A stretch of 64,000 nt of DNA from JABWBD01 sp040768665 (GTDB taxonomy: Bacteria > Planctomycetota > Planctomycetia > Pirellulales > Thermoguttaceae). The stretch spans positions 1 to 64,000 of the forward strand of contig JAXGMN010000039.1 in the NCBI GenBank assembly GCA_040768665.1, in the 5' to 3' direction. Both the position numbers and the translations under genes were made by a program. Shown here in pieces: positions 17,372-25,673 of this stretch (position 1 is its first letter; each line of letters starts with the position of its first letter). The notes under the pieces are model-generated. The model saw only the letters and a program-made list of their open reading frames with translations. It had not been told where the DNA came from and made no database searches.

Positions 17372-19132
17372 ATGGCCAAGCGTTGGCGTATCCACCCCCA
17401 TGATCCGGACGCAATTGCCGCCCTTGAGCGGACCGCGAGGATCCCGGCCGTGGTCGCCCAACTCCTGGTTTGCCGGGGTATTCGCAGTCCCGAAGTAGCC
17501 CGCGAGTTCCTCGATCCCAAGCTCTCCTCCCTTCGCGACCCTGCCGAGCTGCCCGGCTGTGCCAAGGCGACTGATCGGCTGCACGAGGCGATTCGGGCGG
17601 GCAGGCGAATTGTCGTTTACGGCGACTATGATGTCGACGGCATCACCGGCACCGCCCTTTTGCGGCAGTGCATCAAGCTGCTTGGGGGCAACGTCGGCTA
17701 CTACGTGCCCCACCGGATCGAGGAGGGCTACGGGCTGAACGGTGAGGCGATCCGCTCGCTGATGGCGGACAAGGCCGAGTGCATCGTCACGGTCGATTGC
17801 GGGATCGCCAGCGTGGACCACGCAGCCACCGCCCGGCAGCACGGTCTTGAACTGATCGTCACCGACCACCACGAACCGGGGTCGCAACTGCCGGAAGCCG
17901 CGGCGATCGTTCATCCGCGGTTGCCCGGCCACCGCTATCCCTTCGGGGGCCTGAGCGGATCCGGCGTTGCGTTGAAGCTCGCCTGGTCGCTCTGCCAGCG
18001 AGCCAGTGGAGCGAAACGGGTCAGTGAAGGGATGAAACAGTTTCTGCTCCAGGCGGTCGGCCTGGCTGCCTTGGGGACGATCGCCGACGTTGTGCCGCTG
18101 TTGGACGAGAACCGCGTTCTCGTTCGGCACGGGCTCGATAGTCTCATGCGGGTGCCTCCGCTGGGGCTCGCCACCTTGCTGCGGATTACCGAACTGGATC
18201 GCAAGCCGCGGCTCGACAGCGAAGACGTGGCGTTCACGCTCGCTCCTCGACTCAACGCCGCCGGCCGGCTCGGGCAGGCGCAGTTGGCCGTCGAATTGCT
18301 GGTGACCGACCGGGCGGACCGGGCCGAGGAATTGGCCCAGTACGTCGATCGCCTCAACGCGAGCCGCCAGACGCTCGAGCGTAGCGTTTACCTGGCTGCC
18401 AACAAGCAAGCGAAGGAGCAGTTCGACCCCGAGAATGATCCTGCGCTGGTTCTGGCCGATCGCGGCTGGCATCCGGGCGTCATCGGGATTGTCGCCGGCC
18501 GCCTGGCCGACAAATATCACCGTCCGGTGGTGCTGATCTCATGGGACGAGATGGGCGTGAAGCCGGGGATGGGCTCCGCGCGGAGCGTGCCCGGATTCGC
18601 TCTGCATTCGGCGCTGGAAGCCTGCGGAGGGCACCTGATCCGTCATGGCGGCCACGCGGCGGCCGCGGGGCTGACCATCGAAGAATCGAAACTGGAATGT
18701 TTCCGGGCGGAGTTCTGCGAGTATGCCGCAGCCGCCATTGCGGAAGAACAGCGGACGGCGGAACTGATGATCGACGCCGAGGCGCCGTTGAGCGCGTTCA
18801 CGCTTCAGGTCGTCGAGCAGATCGAGCGGCTGGCCCCGTTCGGCCAGTCGAACGCGCGGCCTTTGCTTTGCACGAGCGGCGTGGCCCTGGTCAATGCACC
18901 TCGTCCGCTGGGCTCCGGCGGCCGCCACCTGTCGATGAATCTCACCCAGCACAATATTGCCTTGCGAGCCGTGGCGTTCGGCGGCGGCGATTGGGCCGAA
19001 GAGCTTGCCTCGGCTTCCGGTCCCCTCGACGTCGCCTTCCGCCCCGTGATCAACACGTTCCGCGGCCGCCGGAGCGTCGAATTGCACCTGGTCGACTGGC
19101 GCTGCCAAGAGGGTGGTCGGGGGGCTCTGTAA
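17372..19132 (+). CDS. recJ: Single-stranded-DNA-specific exonuclease RecJ
   Basis: A 586-aa RecJ, a 5'-3' single-strand DNA exonuclease of the DHH superfamily used in recombination and mismatch repair. Motifs in order: VVYGDYDVDGITGTALL (about 80-96), VTVDCGIAS, the DHH motif VTDHHEPGSQLPEA (about 160), and GLSGSGVALKLAW. The DHHA1 part follows with VIGIVAGRLADKYHRPVVL and HGGHAAAAGLTI. The C-terminal OB-like segment is present. Length is normal for the family. It follows rpmG closely, so they probably share a promoter. Confidence 0.96.
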   Translation: MAKRWRIHPHDPDAIAALERTARIPAVVAQLLVCRGIRSPEVAREFLDPKLSSLRDPAELPGCAKATDRLHEAIRAGRRIVVYGDYDVDGITGTALLRQCIKLLGGNVGYYVPHRIEEGYGLNGEAIRSLMADKAECIVTVDCGIASVDHAATARQHGLELIVTDHHEPGSQLPEAAAIVHPRLPGHRYPFGGLSGSGVALKLAWSLCQRASGAKRVSEGMKQFLLQAVGLAALGTIADVVPLLDENRVLVRHGLDSLMRVPPLGLATLLRITELDRKPRLDSEDVAFTLAPRLNAAGRLGQAQLAVELLVTDRADRAEELAQYVDRLNASRQTLERSVYLAANKQAKEQFDPENDPALVLADRGWHPGVIGIVAGRLADKYHRPVVLISWDEMGVKPGMGSARSVPGFALHSALEACGGHLIRHGGHAAAAGLTIEESKLECFRAEFCEYAAAAIAEEQRTAELMIDAEAPLSAFTLQVVEQIERLAPFGQSNARPLLCTSGVALVNAPRPLGSGGRHLSMNLTQHNIALRAVAFGGGDWAEELASASGPLDVAFRPVINTFRGRRSVELHLVDWRCQEGGRGAL

Positions 19133-19153
19133 CCGTCGGCGGCCAACACCCGA

Positions 19154-20176
19154 TCACACCCACCCGCGTTTTCGAAACCAGTGGATCATCCCGCCGGCAA
19201 TGGCGGCACACAGCAGCCAGAACATCGGGTAGCTGAACGACCAGTGGTTCTCGGGAATGGGCATGTTCATGCCGTACACGCCCGCCAGGAATGTGATCGG
19301 CAGGAAGACGGTGCCGATGACCGTGAGGACCTTCATGACTTCGTTCAGGCGGCTGGAAGAAACCGACAGGTAGGTGTCGGTAAGCGCCGCGGCGATTTCT
19401 CGGTAGTTCTCGATCAAATCGATTATTTGGATGCAGTGGTCGTAGATGTCACGGAAGTAATGCCTCGTCTCCTCCGACAGGCATTCGTGCTTTTCCCGCT
19501 GAATGTTGGCAAGCAACTCGCGCATGGGCCATGCGGCCCGGCGCAGCAGCAAGAGGTCGCGCCGCACCCTGTGCACTCCCTCGAAGGTGCCGTGGTCGGG
19601 CTGATGCAGGATCTCTTCCTCGAGATCCTCCAGGCGGTCGTCGCAGCGCTCGAGGATGGGGAAATAGCTGTCGACGATCCCGTCCAAGAGCGAATGGAGC
19701 AGAAAGCTGACGTTGTTCTCGCGCAGTTGCGACCCGCGAGTCTGCAGGCGGCGGCGGATCGACTCAAACGCGTCGCCCGCGAACCTCTGGAACGTCAGCA
19801 ACGTCGAGCGACCGAGGAAGATACTGACCTGTTCGCTAACCAGGCCGTCCTCCCGCCCCTCCACCGCGCGGGCAACGATGAACAAGCGGCCCGGCTGCCC
19901 CTCCGAGGCCGGATAGTCCTCGACCTTGGGACGTTCGACCGTGTGCAGGATGTCTTCGAAGGCAAGCGGATGCAGTTGGTACTTCTCCGCGAGGGCTTCG
20001 AGCACGTCGATGTCTGCCAAGCCTTCCACGTTGATCCACCGAACCTTCGACCAATTCGGCCGATGCTGGTCAAGGAAGTCCGGGACATCGCGGACTTCCT
20101 CGATCCGAACTTCTTCCGGCGAGTAGTCGATGCAGGTGATCCGAGTCGGATGCGGGTTGTCGAAAGGTGCGATCAT
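19154..20176 (-). CDS. corA: Magnesium/cobalt transporter CorA
   Basis: A 340-aa inner-membrane Mg2+/Co2+ channel subunit. The N-terminal cytoplasmic domain is alpha/beta with long helices (LENYREIAAALTDTYLSVSS near the neck). The C-terminus has two membrane helices; the first ends in the selectivity signature YGMNMP, and the last is FWLLCAAIAGGMIHW. ATG 20176 is used here. A TTG at 20185 with a GGAAAG ribosome-binding sequence is a real alternative and would add three residues. It is convergent with recJ, 21 bp apart. Confidence 0.95.
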   Translation of the reverse strand: MIAPFDNPHPTRITCIDYSPEEVRIEEVRDVPDFLDQHRPNWSKVRWINVEGLADIDVLEALAEKYQLHPLAFEDILHTVERPKVEDYPASEGQPGRLFIVARAVEGREDGLVSEQVSIFLGRSTLLTFQRFAGDAFESIRRRLQTRGSQLRENNVSFLLHSLLDGIVDSYFPILERCDDRLEDLEEEILHQPDHGTFEGVHRVRRDLLLLRRAAWPMRELLANIQREKHECLSEETRHYFRDIYDHCIQIIDLIENYREIAAALTDTYLSVSSSRLNEVMKVLTVIGTVFLPITFLAGVYGMNMPIPENHWSFSYPMFWLLCAAIAGGMIHWFRKRGWV

Positions 20177-20373
20177 GAGCGGCAAAACGGGCTTTCCAGA
20201 GAATTCGCGAAGTCTTTCAAGGGGCCGATCCCGCCAGGCGAACGACAGACGGGTTCCGATTCTCCCCGGCAGGCCACACGTTTGTTAAACTAGCACCAGC
20301 GGATTTGGGGCGTCAAGCGGACGCCTGCGGAGTGTATCGCACGTATCGAAGCGGAAGAAGCAAGGAAATCCGT

Positions 20374-21564
20374 ATGGGCATGTTCGAAACGGTCGGCACG
20401 GCGGGTTCTTTGATCGCTCGCAAGGAAAACACGCTTGGCAAGCTGAGGCGGATGAACCAGTCGCTGCGCCATGAGGAGCCTGACCGCGTGCCGATCAGCG
20501 ATTTCTTCTGGGGCGGCTTCATCCGCCGCTGGCGAAGCGAACTCGGCCTGCCCGCCGACGCTAATCCGTATTACCACTACGATCTCGACTGGATTGTGAC
20601 GGTGCCCAACATGGACCCGCACATCAAGAGCTTCGAGACGATCCGGGAAGACGACCGCGAGGTGGTCGTGAAGACCGGCTTCGAGACGACGCTGCGAAAA
20701 CGGTTCGACCTGCCGATGCCGGAACAGGTAGGCTGGGACACCGACACGATCGAGAGACTCGAGGCATTCGAATTCGACGACCCCGCCGATCCCCGGCGGT
20801 TCTATAGCGGCGGCGACAACCAGATTGCCGGCGTGGGCGATGGTTTCGAGCGCAACTCGCCGCCCTGGATCGAGACGGTGAAATCGCTCTGGCCCGATTT
20901 CCCGGTCTACGGCAGCATGATCGAGGCCTCGGAGTGCGTCACCCGCCTGCTCGGGCAGCTCAACACGATGCTGTGGATCGGCGAGTATCCGGAGCGGTTC
21001 GGCAAGCAGCTTCTTCGGATCGGCGAGCACTACTGCCGGTGTGCGGCCGCCGAGATCGAAGCGGGCAAGGGATATCTTGACGGTTTTGTGATTTGGGGCG
21101 ACGTCGCCTACCGCAACGGGATGTTCTTCTCGCCCGACTACTGGCGAGCGTATTTCAAGCCGACCGTGAAGGCCATGATCGAGCTGTGCCACAAAAATGA
21201 TCTGCCCGTGATTTACCACGGCTGCGGCAATCTCCACGCGATCCTGCCCGACTTCATCGAGATGGGGCTGGATGCCATGAACCCGCTTGAGGCCAAGGCC
21301 AACCTCGACGTCTGCGATCTTCGGCGGACGTACGGCCATCGAATCGCCTTCTGCGGCAACAGCGACATCCGCGTTTGGGAACGGGGCGACCCGGCGGAAG
21401 TCCGCCGCGAAGTGCTGCACCGTTTGCAGGCGGCCCGCGGGGGCGGGATGATCTTTCAATCGGACCACTCCGTCGCCAGCGATGTCTCCGGCAAGACCTA
21501 CGATCTGATTGTGAAACTCGTCCGCGAGTTCGGGACGTATCCGTTGAACCTGCCGGGGGAATAA
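20374..21564 (+). CDS. Uroporphyrinogen decarboxylase (URO-D) family protein
   Basis: A 396-aa member of the URO-D superfamily. Heme-pathway HemE has specific N-terminal substrate residues; here I see SLRHEEPDRVPISDFFWGGF near 28-47 and the C-terminal pattern VIYHGCGNLHAILPDFIEMG and SDIRVWERG instead. It is therefore more like the methyltransferase-type or uncharacterised URO-D paralogues than true hemE. The His and Cys of HGCGN could bind zinc. ATG 20374 was chosen because aaggaaatcc precedes it; an upstream frame to 20305 has no ribosome-binding site. The stop TAA lies at the border of the palindromic element 21564-21664. Confidence 0.85.
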   Translation: MGMFETVGTAGSLIARKENTLGKLRRMNQSLRHEEPDRVPISDFFWGGFIRRWRSELGLPADANPYYHYDLDWIVTVPNMDPHIKSFETIREDDREVVVKTGFETTLRKRFDLPMPEQVGWDTDTIERLEAFEFDDPADPRRFYSGGDNQIAGVGDGFERNSPPWIETVKSLWPDFPVYGSMIEASECVTRLLGQLNTMLWIGEYPERFGKQLLRIGEHYCRCAAAEIEAGKGYLDGFVIWGDVAYRNGMFFSPDYWRAYFKPTVKAMIELCHKNDLPVIYHGCGNLHAILPDFIEMGLDAMNPLEAKANLDVCDLRRTYGHRIAFCGNSDIRVWERGDPAEVRREVLHRLQAARGGGMIFQSDHSVASDVSGKTYDLIVKLVREFGTYPLNLPGE

Positions 21565-21664
21565 GAGCCTATCCCAAAACCTCGCGAGGAGAAGGGGACA
21601 GGCACATTTTGCTCCGAAGACTCCGCAAAATGAGCCAGTCCCCGGCGGTTTTGGGATAGGCTCT
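21564..21664 (+). repeat. Palindromic GGGACAGG element, second family, copy E
   Basis: Outer arms agagcctatcccaaaacc (21564-21581) and ggttttgggataggctct (21647-21664) are perfect 18-bp complements. The inner arms are ggggacaggcacattttgc and gcaaaatgagccagtcccc. A taa triplet lies at both borders (21562-21564 and 21663-21666 region), possibly a 3-bp target duplication, but that is too short to rely on. The stop of the URO-D gene is that taa. Confidence 0.85.
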
Positions 21665-21721
21665 AAGCAAATCCCATCAACATAGAGTCGACCTCGGCGC
21701 CAACCACCTGAGATCCCAACC

Positions 21722-24448
21722 ATGCAAAGTGCGCGATTCCTCCTTCTGATTATCGGTTTTGCCTTCCTTGCGGGGCGTCTGCCTGCCGCCGAGTTTTATG
21801 TGGCACCCGACGGCGATGACGGGAATCCCGGGAGCGCAGACAAGCCGTTCGCTACGCTGGACAAGGCGCAAGAGGCTCTTCGCGGCGCGAAGGCTCAAGA
21901 TTCCACGGTCAAGGCCGAAGTCCTCATCCGCGGCGGTGTTTACTACCTGACGAAGCCCTTGAAGTTGACGCCGGAAGATAGCGGTACCGCCGAGGCGCCG
22001 GTCGTCTACCGCGCGTATCCGGATGAAAAGCCGATTTTCCGTGGCGGGCTGCCGATCACCGGGTTCGAGCCTTACAAGGGGGAGATTTTGAAAGCGGACG
22101 TGGCCAGGCAGGGGTTCCGTGGGGTAGCGTTCGAGCAGCTCTTCTTCGAAGGCCGGCGGCAGCATCTGGCACGTTATCCGAACTACGATTCCGACGATCC
22201 GATCGGCGGCGGGTGGGCCTATGTGGCCGGCGAGTTGACCGAGAAGTACGCCGACCTGCCCGACGACAGCCGGCGCGCGTTGCACTACGCCGAAGACGAT
22301 TCGCGGCATTGGCAGCGGCCCACCGAAGGCAAGGTGCTGGTCTTCCCGCGGTACAACTGGTGGAACAACTACTTGCCGATCGCCGGGGTCGATTCCGAAA
22401 AACGCGTGCTGACGCTCGGCGCCGACGCTTCGTATGCACTACGGCCGGGCGACCGCTATTACGTGGCCGGGCTGGAGGAGGAACTCGACGCTCCGCGCGA
22501 ATGGTATCTCGACCGGGCGAGCGGTACGCTCTACTTCTGGCCGCCGGAGCCGCTGGTCGGCAAGACCGTCTACGCCCCGCTGTTGCAGGATATCGTTGTG
22601 ATGGAGCCCGGAACGGCCTATGTCACGCTGCGGGGGCTGCACTTCGAGTGCGCCGCCAACGCGGCGGTCGTGCTGAACAAAACGGAAGGGTGCCGGGTGG
22701 CGGGCTGCACGATCCGCAACGTCAGCGGGTACCGCGGGGCCGGCGTGGCCGTCAACGGCGGACGCAACAATGGCGTGATCGGATGCGATATCTCCGACGT
22801 CGGCTGTCACGGGATCTCTCTGGGCGGCGGCGACGTCTCGATGCAGAACGACGACCAGAAGGCCCTGACGCCCGCCGGCAACTACGCCGAGAACAACCAC
22901 ATCACCCGCGTGGGCGTTTTCTACAAGCAGGGGTGTGGGATCAGTGTGGCGGGTGTCGGGAACCGGGTGGCGAGGAACCTGATCCATCACGTCCCGCGGT
23001 GGTGCATCGGGCCCAGCGGCAACTTGCACGTCATCGAGCTGAACCACATGCACCATGCCTGCCTGGAGACGGAAGACACGGGGGCCATCTATATCCACTC
23101 GATCGACTGGCTGTCGGGCCACGGCACCGTGATCCGTCACAACTACATCCACGACGTGATCGGCTTCGGCCGCGATTCGAAGACCGGCCAGTGGACCTCG
23201 CCCTATTTCGCCTGGGGCATCTATCTCGACTGGTCGGCCAGCGGCATCCAGGTGCTCGGCAACATCGTCGCCCGCACGCCCCGCGCGGGCATCATGCTCC
23301 ACGACGGCCGCGACAACCGCGTGGAAAACAACATCGTCGTCGACGGCGGCCAACAGCAGATCGAGCTGTCGGGCTGGACCGTCAACACGCACTTCTGGAC
23401 CGACGGCATGAGGCGGTTCAAGTGGGTTGATCGCTATGAGTCCGTGGCCGGCCAGCCCGCGTGGCAGGCGACGGGGATCAAGCTCCGCGATCCGCGGCAG
23501 GCCGCGTTGGCGGACGGCCATACGATGCACGGCAACGCCGTCGCAAGGAACATCCTTTACTACCGCGACCCGGAGGCGAAGGCGCTGCACTTCCGCAACC
23601 TCGTGTTCGATCAGAACCCGTCGCGACAGAACGTGATCTGGAACATGGGCCACCCGATCCAGACCGGCGCGTTTCGGGCGGGCAAGGCGACCGGAGCCAA
23701 TCTGCTGCCTCAGGGCGGCTTCGAATCGGATCGGCCAGGTGAGCCTCCCAAGGGTTGGATGTGGCATATCCGACCCACGAAGCAGGACGATGCCGTGGTG
23801 GTCGACGAGCAGGCGCATTCGGGCAGGATGTGCCTGCGGTTCACCGGCAAGCCGGATGCGGCCAATCGCGACAAGCCGTCCTGGGCACGCATCCCAAGCT
23901 TTCGCACGGAAGAGCTGGCGGCGACGCCGGGCCACGGCTACCGGCTGGTCGTCTGGCTCAAAGCGGCCCAGCCCAACACTTCCTTTGAGATCGGCGCCCA
24001 GGCCTACCGGGCCAACCGGTATCACTGGTTTGCGGCAAAGAGCGTTACGGTCGGCACCGAGTGGGCGGCGTACGAGTTGACCTTCCAGTTTCCGGGCGAA
24101 AAACAGGCGGACTATCATCCCGAGATGACGCGATTCTACGCGCGGCTGCGACTGCAAGGCGAGGCGGGCACGGTCTGGGCTGACGATGTGGAACTGCTGC
24201 CGGTGGAACTGCTCAGCCCCTGGCAGGCGTGGCAGGCCGAAGGGCAGGATCGCGACAGCGTCGTGGCGGATCCGCAATTCGTCGACCCGGCACACGACGA
24301 CTACCGGTTGAAGCCGGAGTCGCCTGCGCTGCAGCTTGGTTTCGAGCCGATTCCGGTGGAAAAGATCGGGTGCTACCAAGATGAACTGCGGGCGAGTTGG
24401 CCGATTGTTGAGGAGAATCGTCCTGTCCCAATGGATCGCCGCCACTAG
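21722..24448 (+). CDS. Secreted right-handed parallel beta-helix protein with C-terminal carbohydrate-binding-like domain
   Basis: A 908-aa exported protein. A signal peptide (FLLLIIGFAFLAGRLPAA) is followed by FYVAPDGDDGNPGSADKPFA, the usual opening of DUF1565/parallel beta-helix proteins. The helix spans about 25-650 (GCRVAGCTIRNVSGYRGAG, VIGCDISDVGCHGISLGGGD, EDTGAIYIHSIDWLSGHGTV). A jelly-roll binding module follows at about 660-825, then a short segment with VVADPQFVDPAHDDYRLKPE that completes the helix. These proteins often act as polysaccharide lyases or epimerases. It lies upstream of two sulfatases and a fucosidase, consistent with glycan degradation. Confidence 0.85.
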   Translation: MQSARFLLLIIGFAFLAGRLPAAEFYVAPDGDDGNPGSADKPFATLDKAQEALRGAKAQDSTVKAEVLIRGGVYYLTKPLKLTPEDSGTAEAPVVYRAYPDEKPIFRGGLPITGFEPYKGEILKADVARQGFRGVAFEQLFFEGRRQHLARYPNYDSDDPIGGGWAYVAGELTEKYADLPDDSRRALHYAEDDSRHWQRPTEGKVLVFPRYNWWNNYLPIAGVDSEKRVLTLGADASYALRPGDRYYVAGLEEELDAPREWYLDRASGTLYFWPPEPLVGKTVYAPLLQDIVVMEPGTAYVTLRGLHFECAANAAVVLNKTEGCRVAGCTIRNVSGYRGAGVAVNGGRNNGVIGCDISDVGCHGISLGGGDVSMQNDDQKALTPAGNYAENNHITRVGVFYKQGCGISVAGVGNRVARNLIHHVPRWCIGPSGNLHVIELNHMHHACLETEDTGAIYIHSIDWLSGHGTVIRHNYIHDVIGFGRDSKTGQWTSPYFAWGIYLDWSASGIQVLGNIVARTPRAGIMLHDGRDNRVENNIVVDGGQQQIELSGWTVNTHFWTDGMRRFKWVDRYESVAGQPAWQATGIKLRDPRQAALADGHTMHGNAVARNILYYRDPEAKALHFRNLVFDQNPSRQNVIWNMGHPIQTGAFRAGKATGANLLPQGGFESDRPGEPPKGWMWHIRPTKQDDAVVVDEQAHSGRMCLRFTGKPDAANRDKPSWARIPSFRTEELAATPGHGYRLVVWLKAAQPNTSFEIGAQAYRANRYHWFAAKSVTVGTEWAAYELTFQFPGEKQADYHPEMTRFYARLRLQGEAGTVWADDVELLPVELLSPWQAWQAEGQDRDSVVADPQFVDPAHDDYRLKPESPALQLGFEPIPVEKIGCYQDELRASWPIVEENRPVPMDRRH

Positions 24449-24467
24449 ACCACGTTTCACGATTCGT

Positions 24468-24495
24468 GGGACAGGCCGCCACTCGGGCTTGTCCC
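24468..24495. repeat. Small GGGACAGGC hairpin after the beta-helix gene
   Basis: gggacaggc (24468-24476) and gcttgtccc (24487-24495) pair with one G-T mismatch, 20 bp after the stop. A further cctgtccc at 24422-24429 inside the gene end could pair with the left arm instead. It echoes the core of the larger palindromic elements. It may act as a transcript end, but no T-tract follows. The rest of 24449-24708 shows no gene. Confidence 0.4.
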
Positions 24496-24708
24496 CAGTG
24501 GAAGGCACGGTTGATTGCTTGCGCAGACAGCCGCTTCGCAAACTGCCAAGGATTGAAGTTGCCCATGTTGACGCTTTCCAACTTGCCAGGTAGAGTGCAG
24601 GTAAGTATTTAGTACGCGGGCGCCCGACCCCAGAGAAGCCGACAATTGGTTTCCCCGGCAAACAGGGCGTGATTGCGCAGCCGAGACCTGCCTGACTGGA
24701 GAACTGGA

Positions 24709-24993
24709 ATGTCCGTAAAGACCTTCTCAGCGCTGGTATCCAACGGCCAACTCCACTTTCAGGAATCGCTCGTAGACCTGGAAGGACAGCAGGTTGTTGT
24801 GACACTCGTACCAGCGTCGGATCAGGCGCCGCCAGGCGAGCCCAGTGAGCCCTGCGCACCGGAATGGATGATGATCGAGCATGACGTCGTCTTCCAGATG
24901 CCGTTTCACTGGGAATCCATGCAAGCGGATCCGATCGATGCCGGTACTATTCGTCCGACAGTGATTCTCCCGGAGGACTTGCCGGATGAGTGA
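24709..24993 (+). CDS. Small protein, antitoxin-like N-terminus
   Basis: A 94-aa protein. The first half (VKTFSALVSNGQLHFQESLV followed by DLEGQQVVVTLVPA) looks like the small beta-barrel of AF2212-type antitoxins (DUF104-like). The C-terminal half is acidic (MMIEHDVVFQMPFHW, then VILPEDLPDE). ATG 24709 is used because tggagaactgga precedes it; the frame extends upstream without support. It overlaps the next gene by 8 bp, so the two are translationally coupled. A toxin-antitoxin role is a guess based on size, overlap and the barrel-like N-terminus. Confidence 0.65.
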   Translation: MSVKTFSALVSNGQLHFQESLVDLEGQQVVVTLVPASDQAPPGEPSEPCAPEWMMIEHDVVFQMPFHWESMQADPIDAGTIRPTVILPEDLPDE

Positions 24994-25492
24994 TTCGTAC
25001 CCTTGGTATGGCCTCGTGACAGGTGACCAACTCGTGCAGGGCGACTTTCTCACAGATTGCCCGCTCGTCCGTCCCACGGCGACGAACGAGTTCCTGCGAC
25101 ATTCCGCCAACGTGATCGTTCTAAGCCAGTCATGTGATTTGGCGCACGACAAGCTGGAAATCGTTCAGGTCTGTCCTGTGTGGCCCTTGGACCAACTGGC
25201 GAAGGAGACGGAGTACTTTCGAAGCAAACGGGGACGTGAGGAGTTGCGCCGTGGGAACCTCCCCGGATACCAGCTATTGAACCGCTGCGAACTGGCAGGT
25301 CACGAGTCCGACTATCTCGTGTGCGACTTCCGCTCGCTGTTTGGATCGCACGTCGCGATGGCGAAGACGCTCGCGGCCGCACAATCGCCGCGCGTTCGTC
25401 TTCTTCCCCCTTATCGCGAGCATGTGGCGCAGGCGTTTGCCCGGTTCTTCATGCGCGTAGGCCTTCCGGTCGATGTCCCTCCTTTCAACTGA
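24986..25492 (+). CDS. Uncharacterised 168-aa protein coupled to the preceding small gene
   Basis: The start overlaps the end of the upstream gene by 8 bp. Features: YPWYGLVTGDQLVQGDFLTD near the start, then VIVLSQSCDLAHDKLEIVQV near 45-64, a conserved-looking SQSCDL motif, and RVGLPVDVPPF at the end. No membrane segment or signal peptide is present. I do not recognise a characterised family. Coupling with a small antitoxin-like gene could make it a toxin, but no nuclease or kinase active site can be named. Confidence 0.7.
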   Translation: MSDSYPWYGLVTGDQLVQGDFLTDCPLVRPTATNEFLRHSANVIVLSQSCDLAHDKLEIVQVCPVWPLDQLAKETEYFRSKRGREELRRGNLPGYQLLNRCELAGHESDYLVCDFRSLFGSHVAMAKTLAAAQSPRVRLLPPYREHVAQAFARFFMRVGLPVDVPPFN

Positions 25493-25673
25493 CGGCACGA
25501 ATCTTGGAAAGTCAGCCATCGAGATCATTGGGCGAGCGCCTTTTCCGGATGCGCTCCCTTCGTGTTTGCCTGGGCGGTCTCTTGGAGTAGTGAGCACGAG
25601 GGCCGCACGGATCCGTGGGCATGGACAATGATCGCTCCAACAATCTCGAACCGACACGTCCGAGGTACTTGCC

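Noticed and set aside
20374..21564. hemE assignment
   Set aside because: The N-terminal substrate-binding pattern of uroporphyrinogen decarboxylase was not seen, and no other heme genes are adjacent.
22439..24859. 806-aa minus-strand open frame opposite the beta-helix gene
   Set aside because: Same reason; the + strand frame has a signal peptide and beta-helix repeats.
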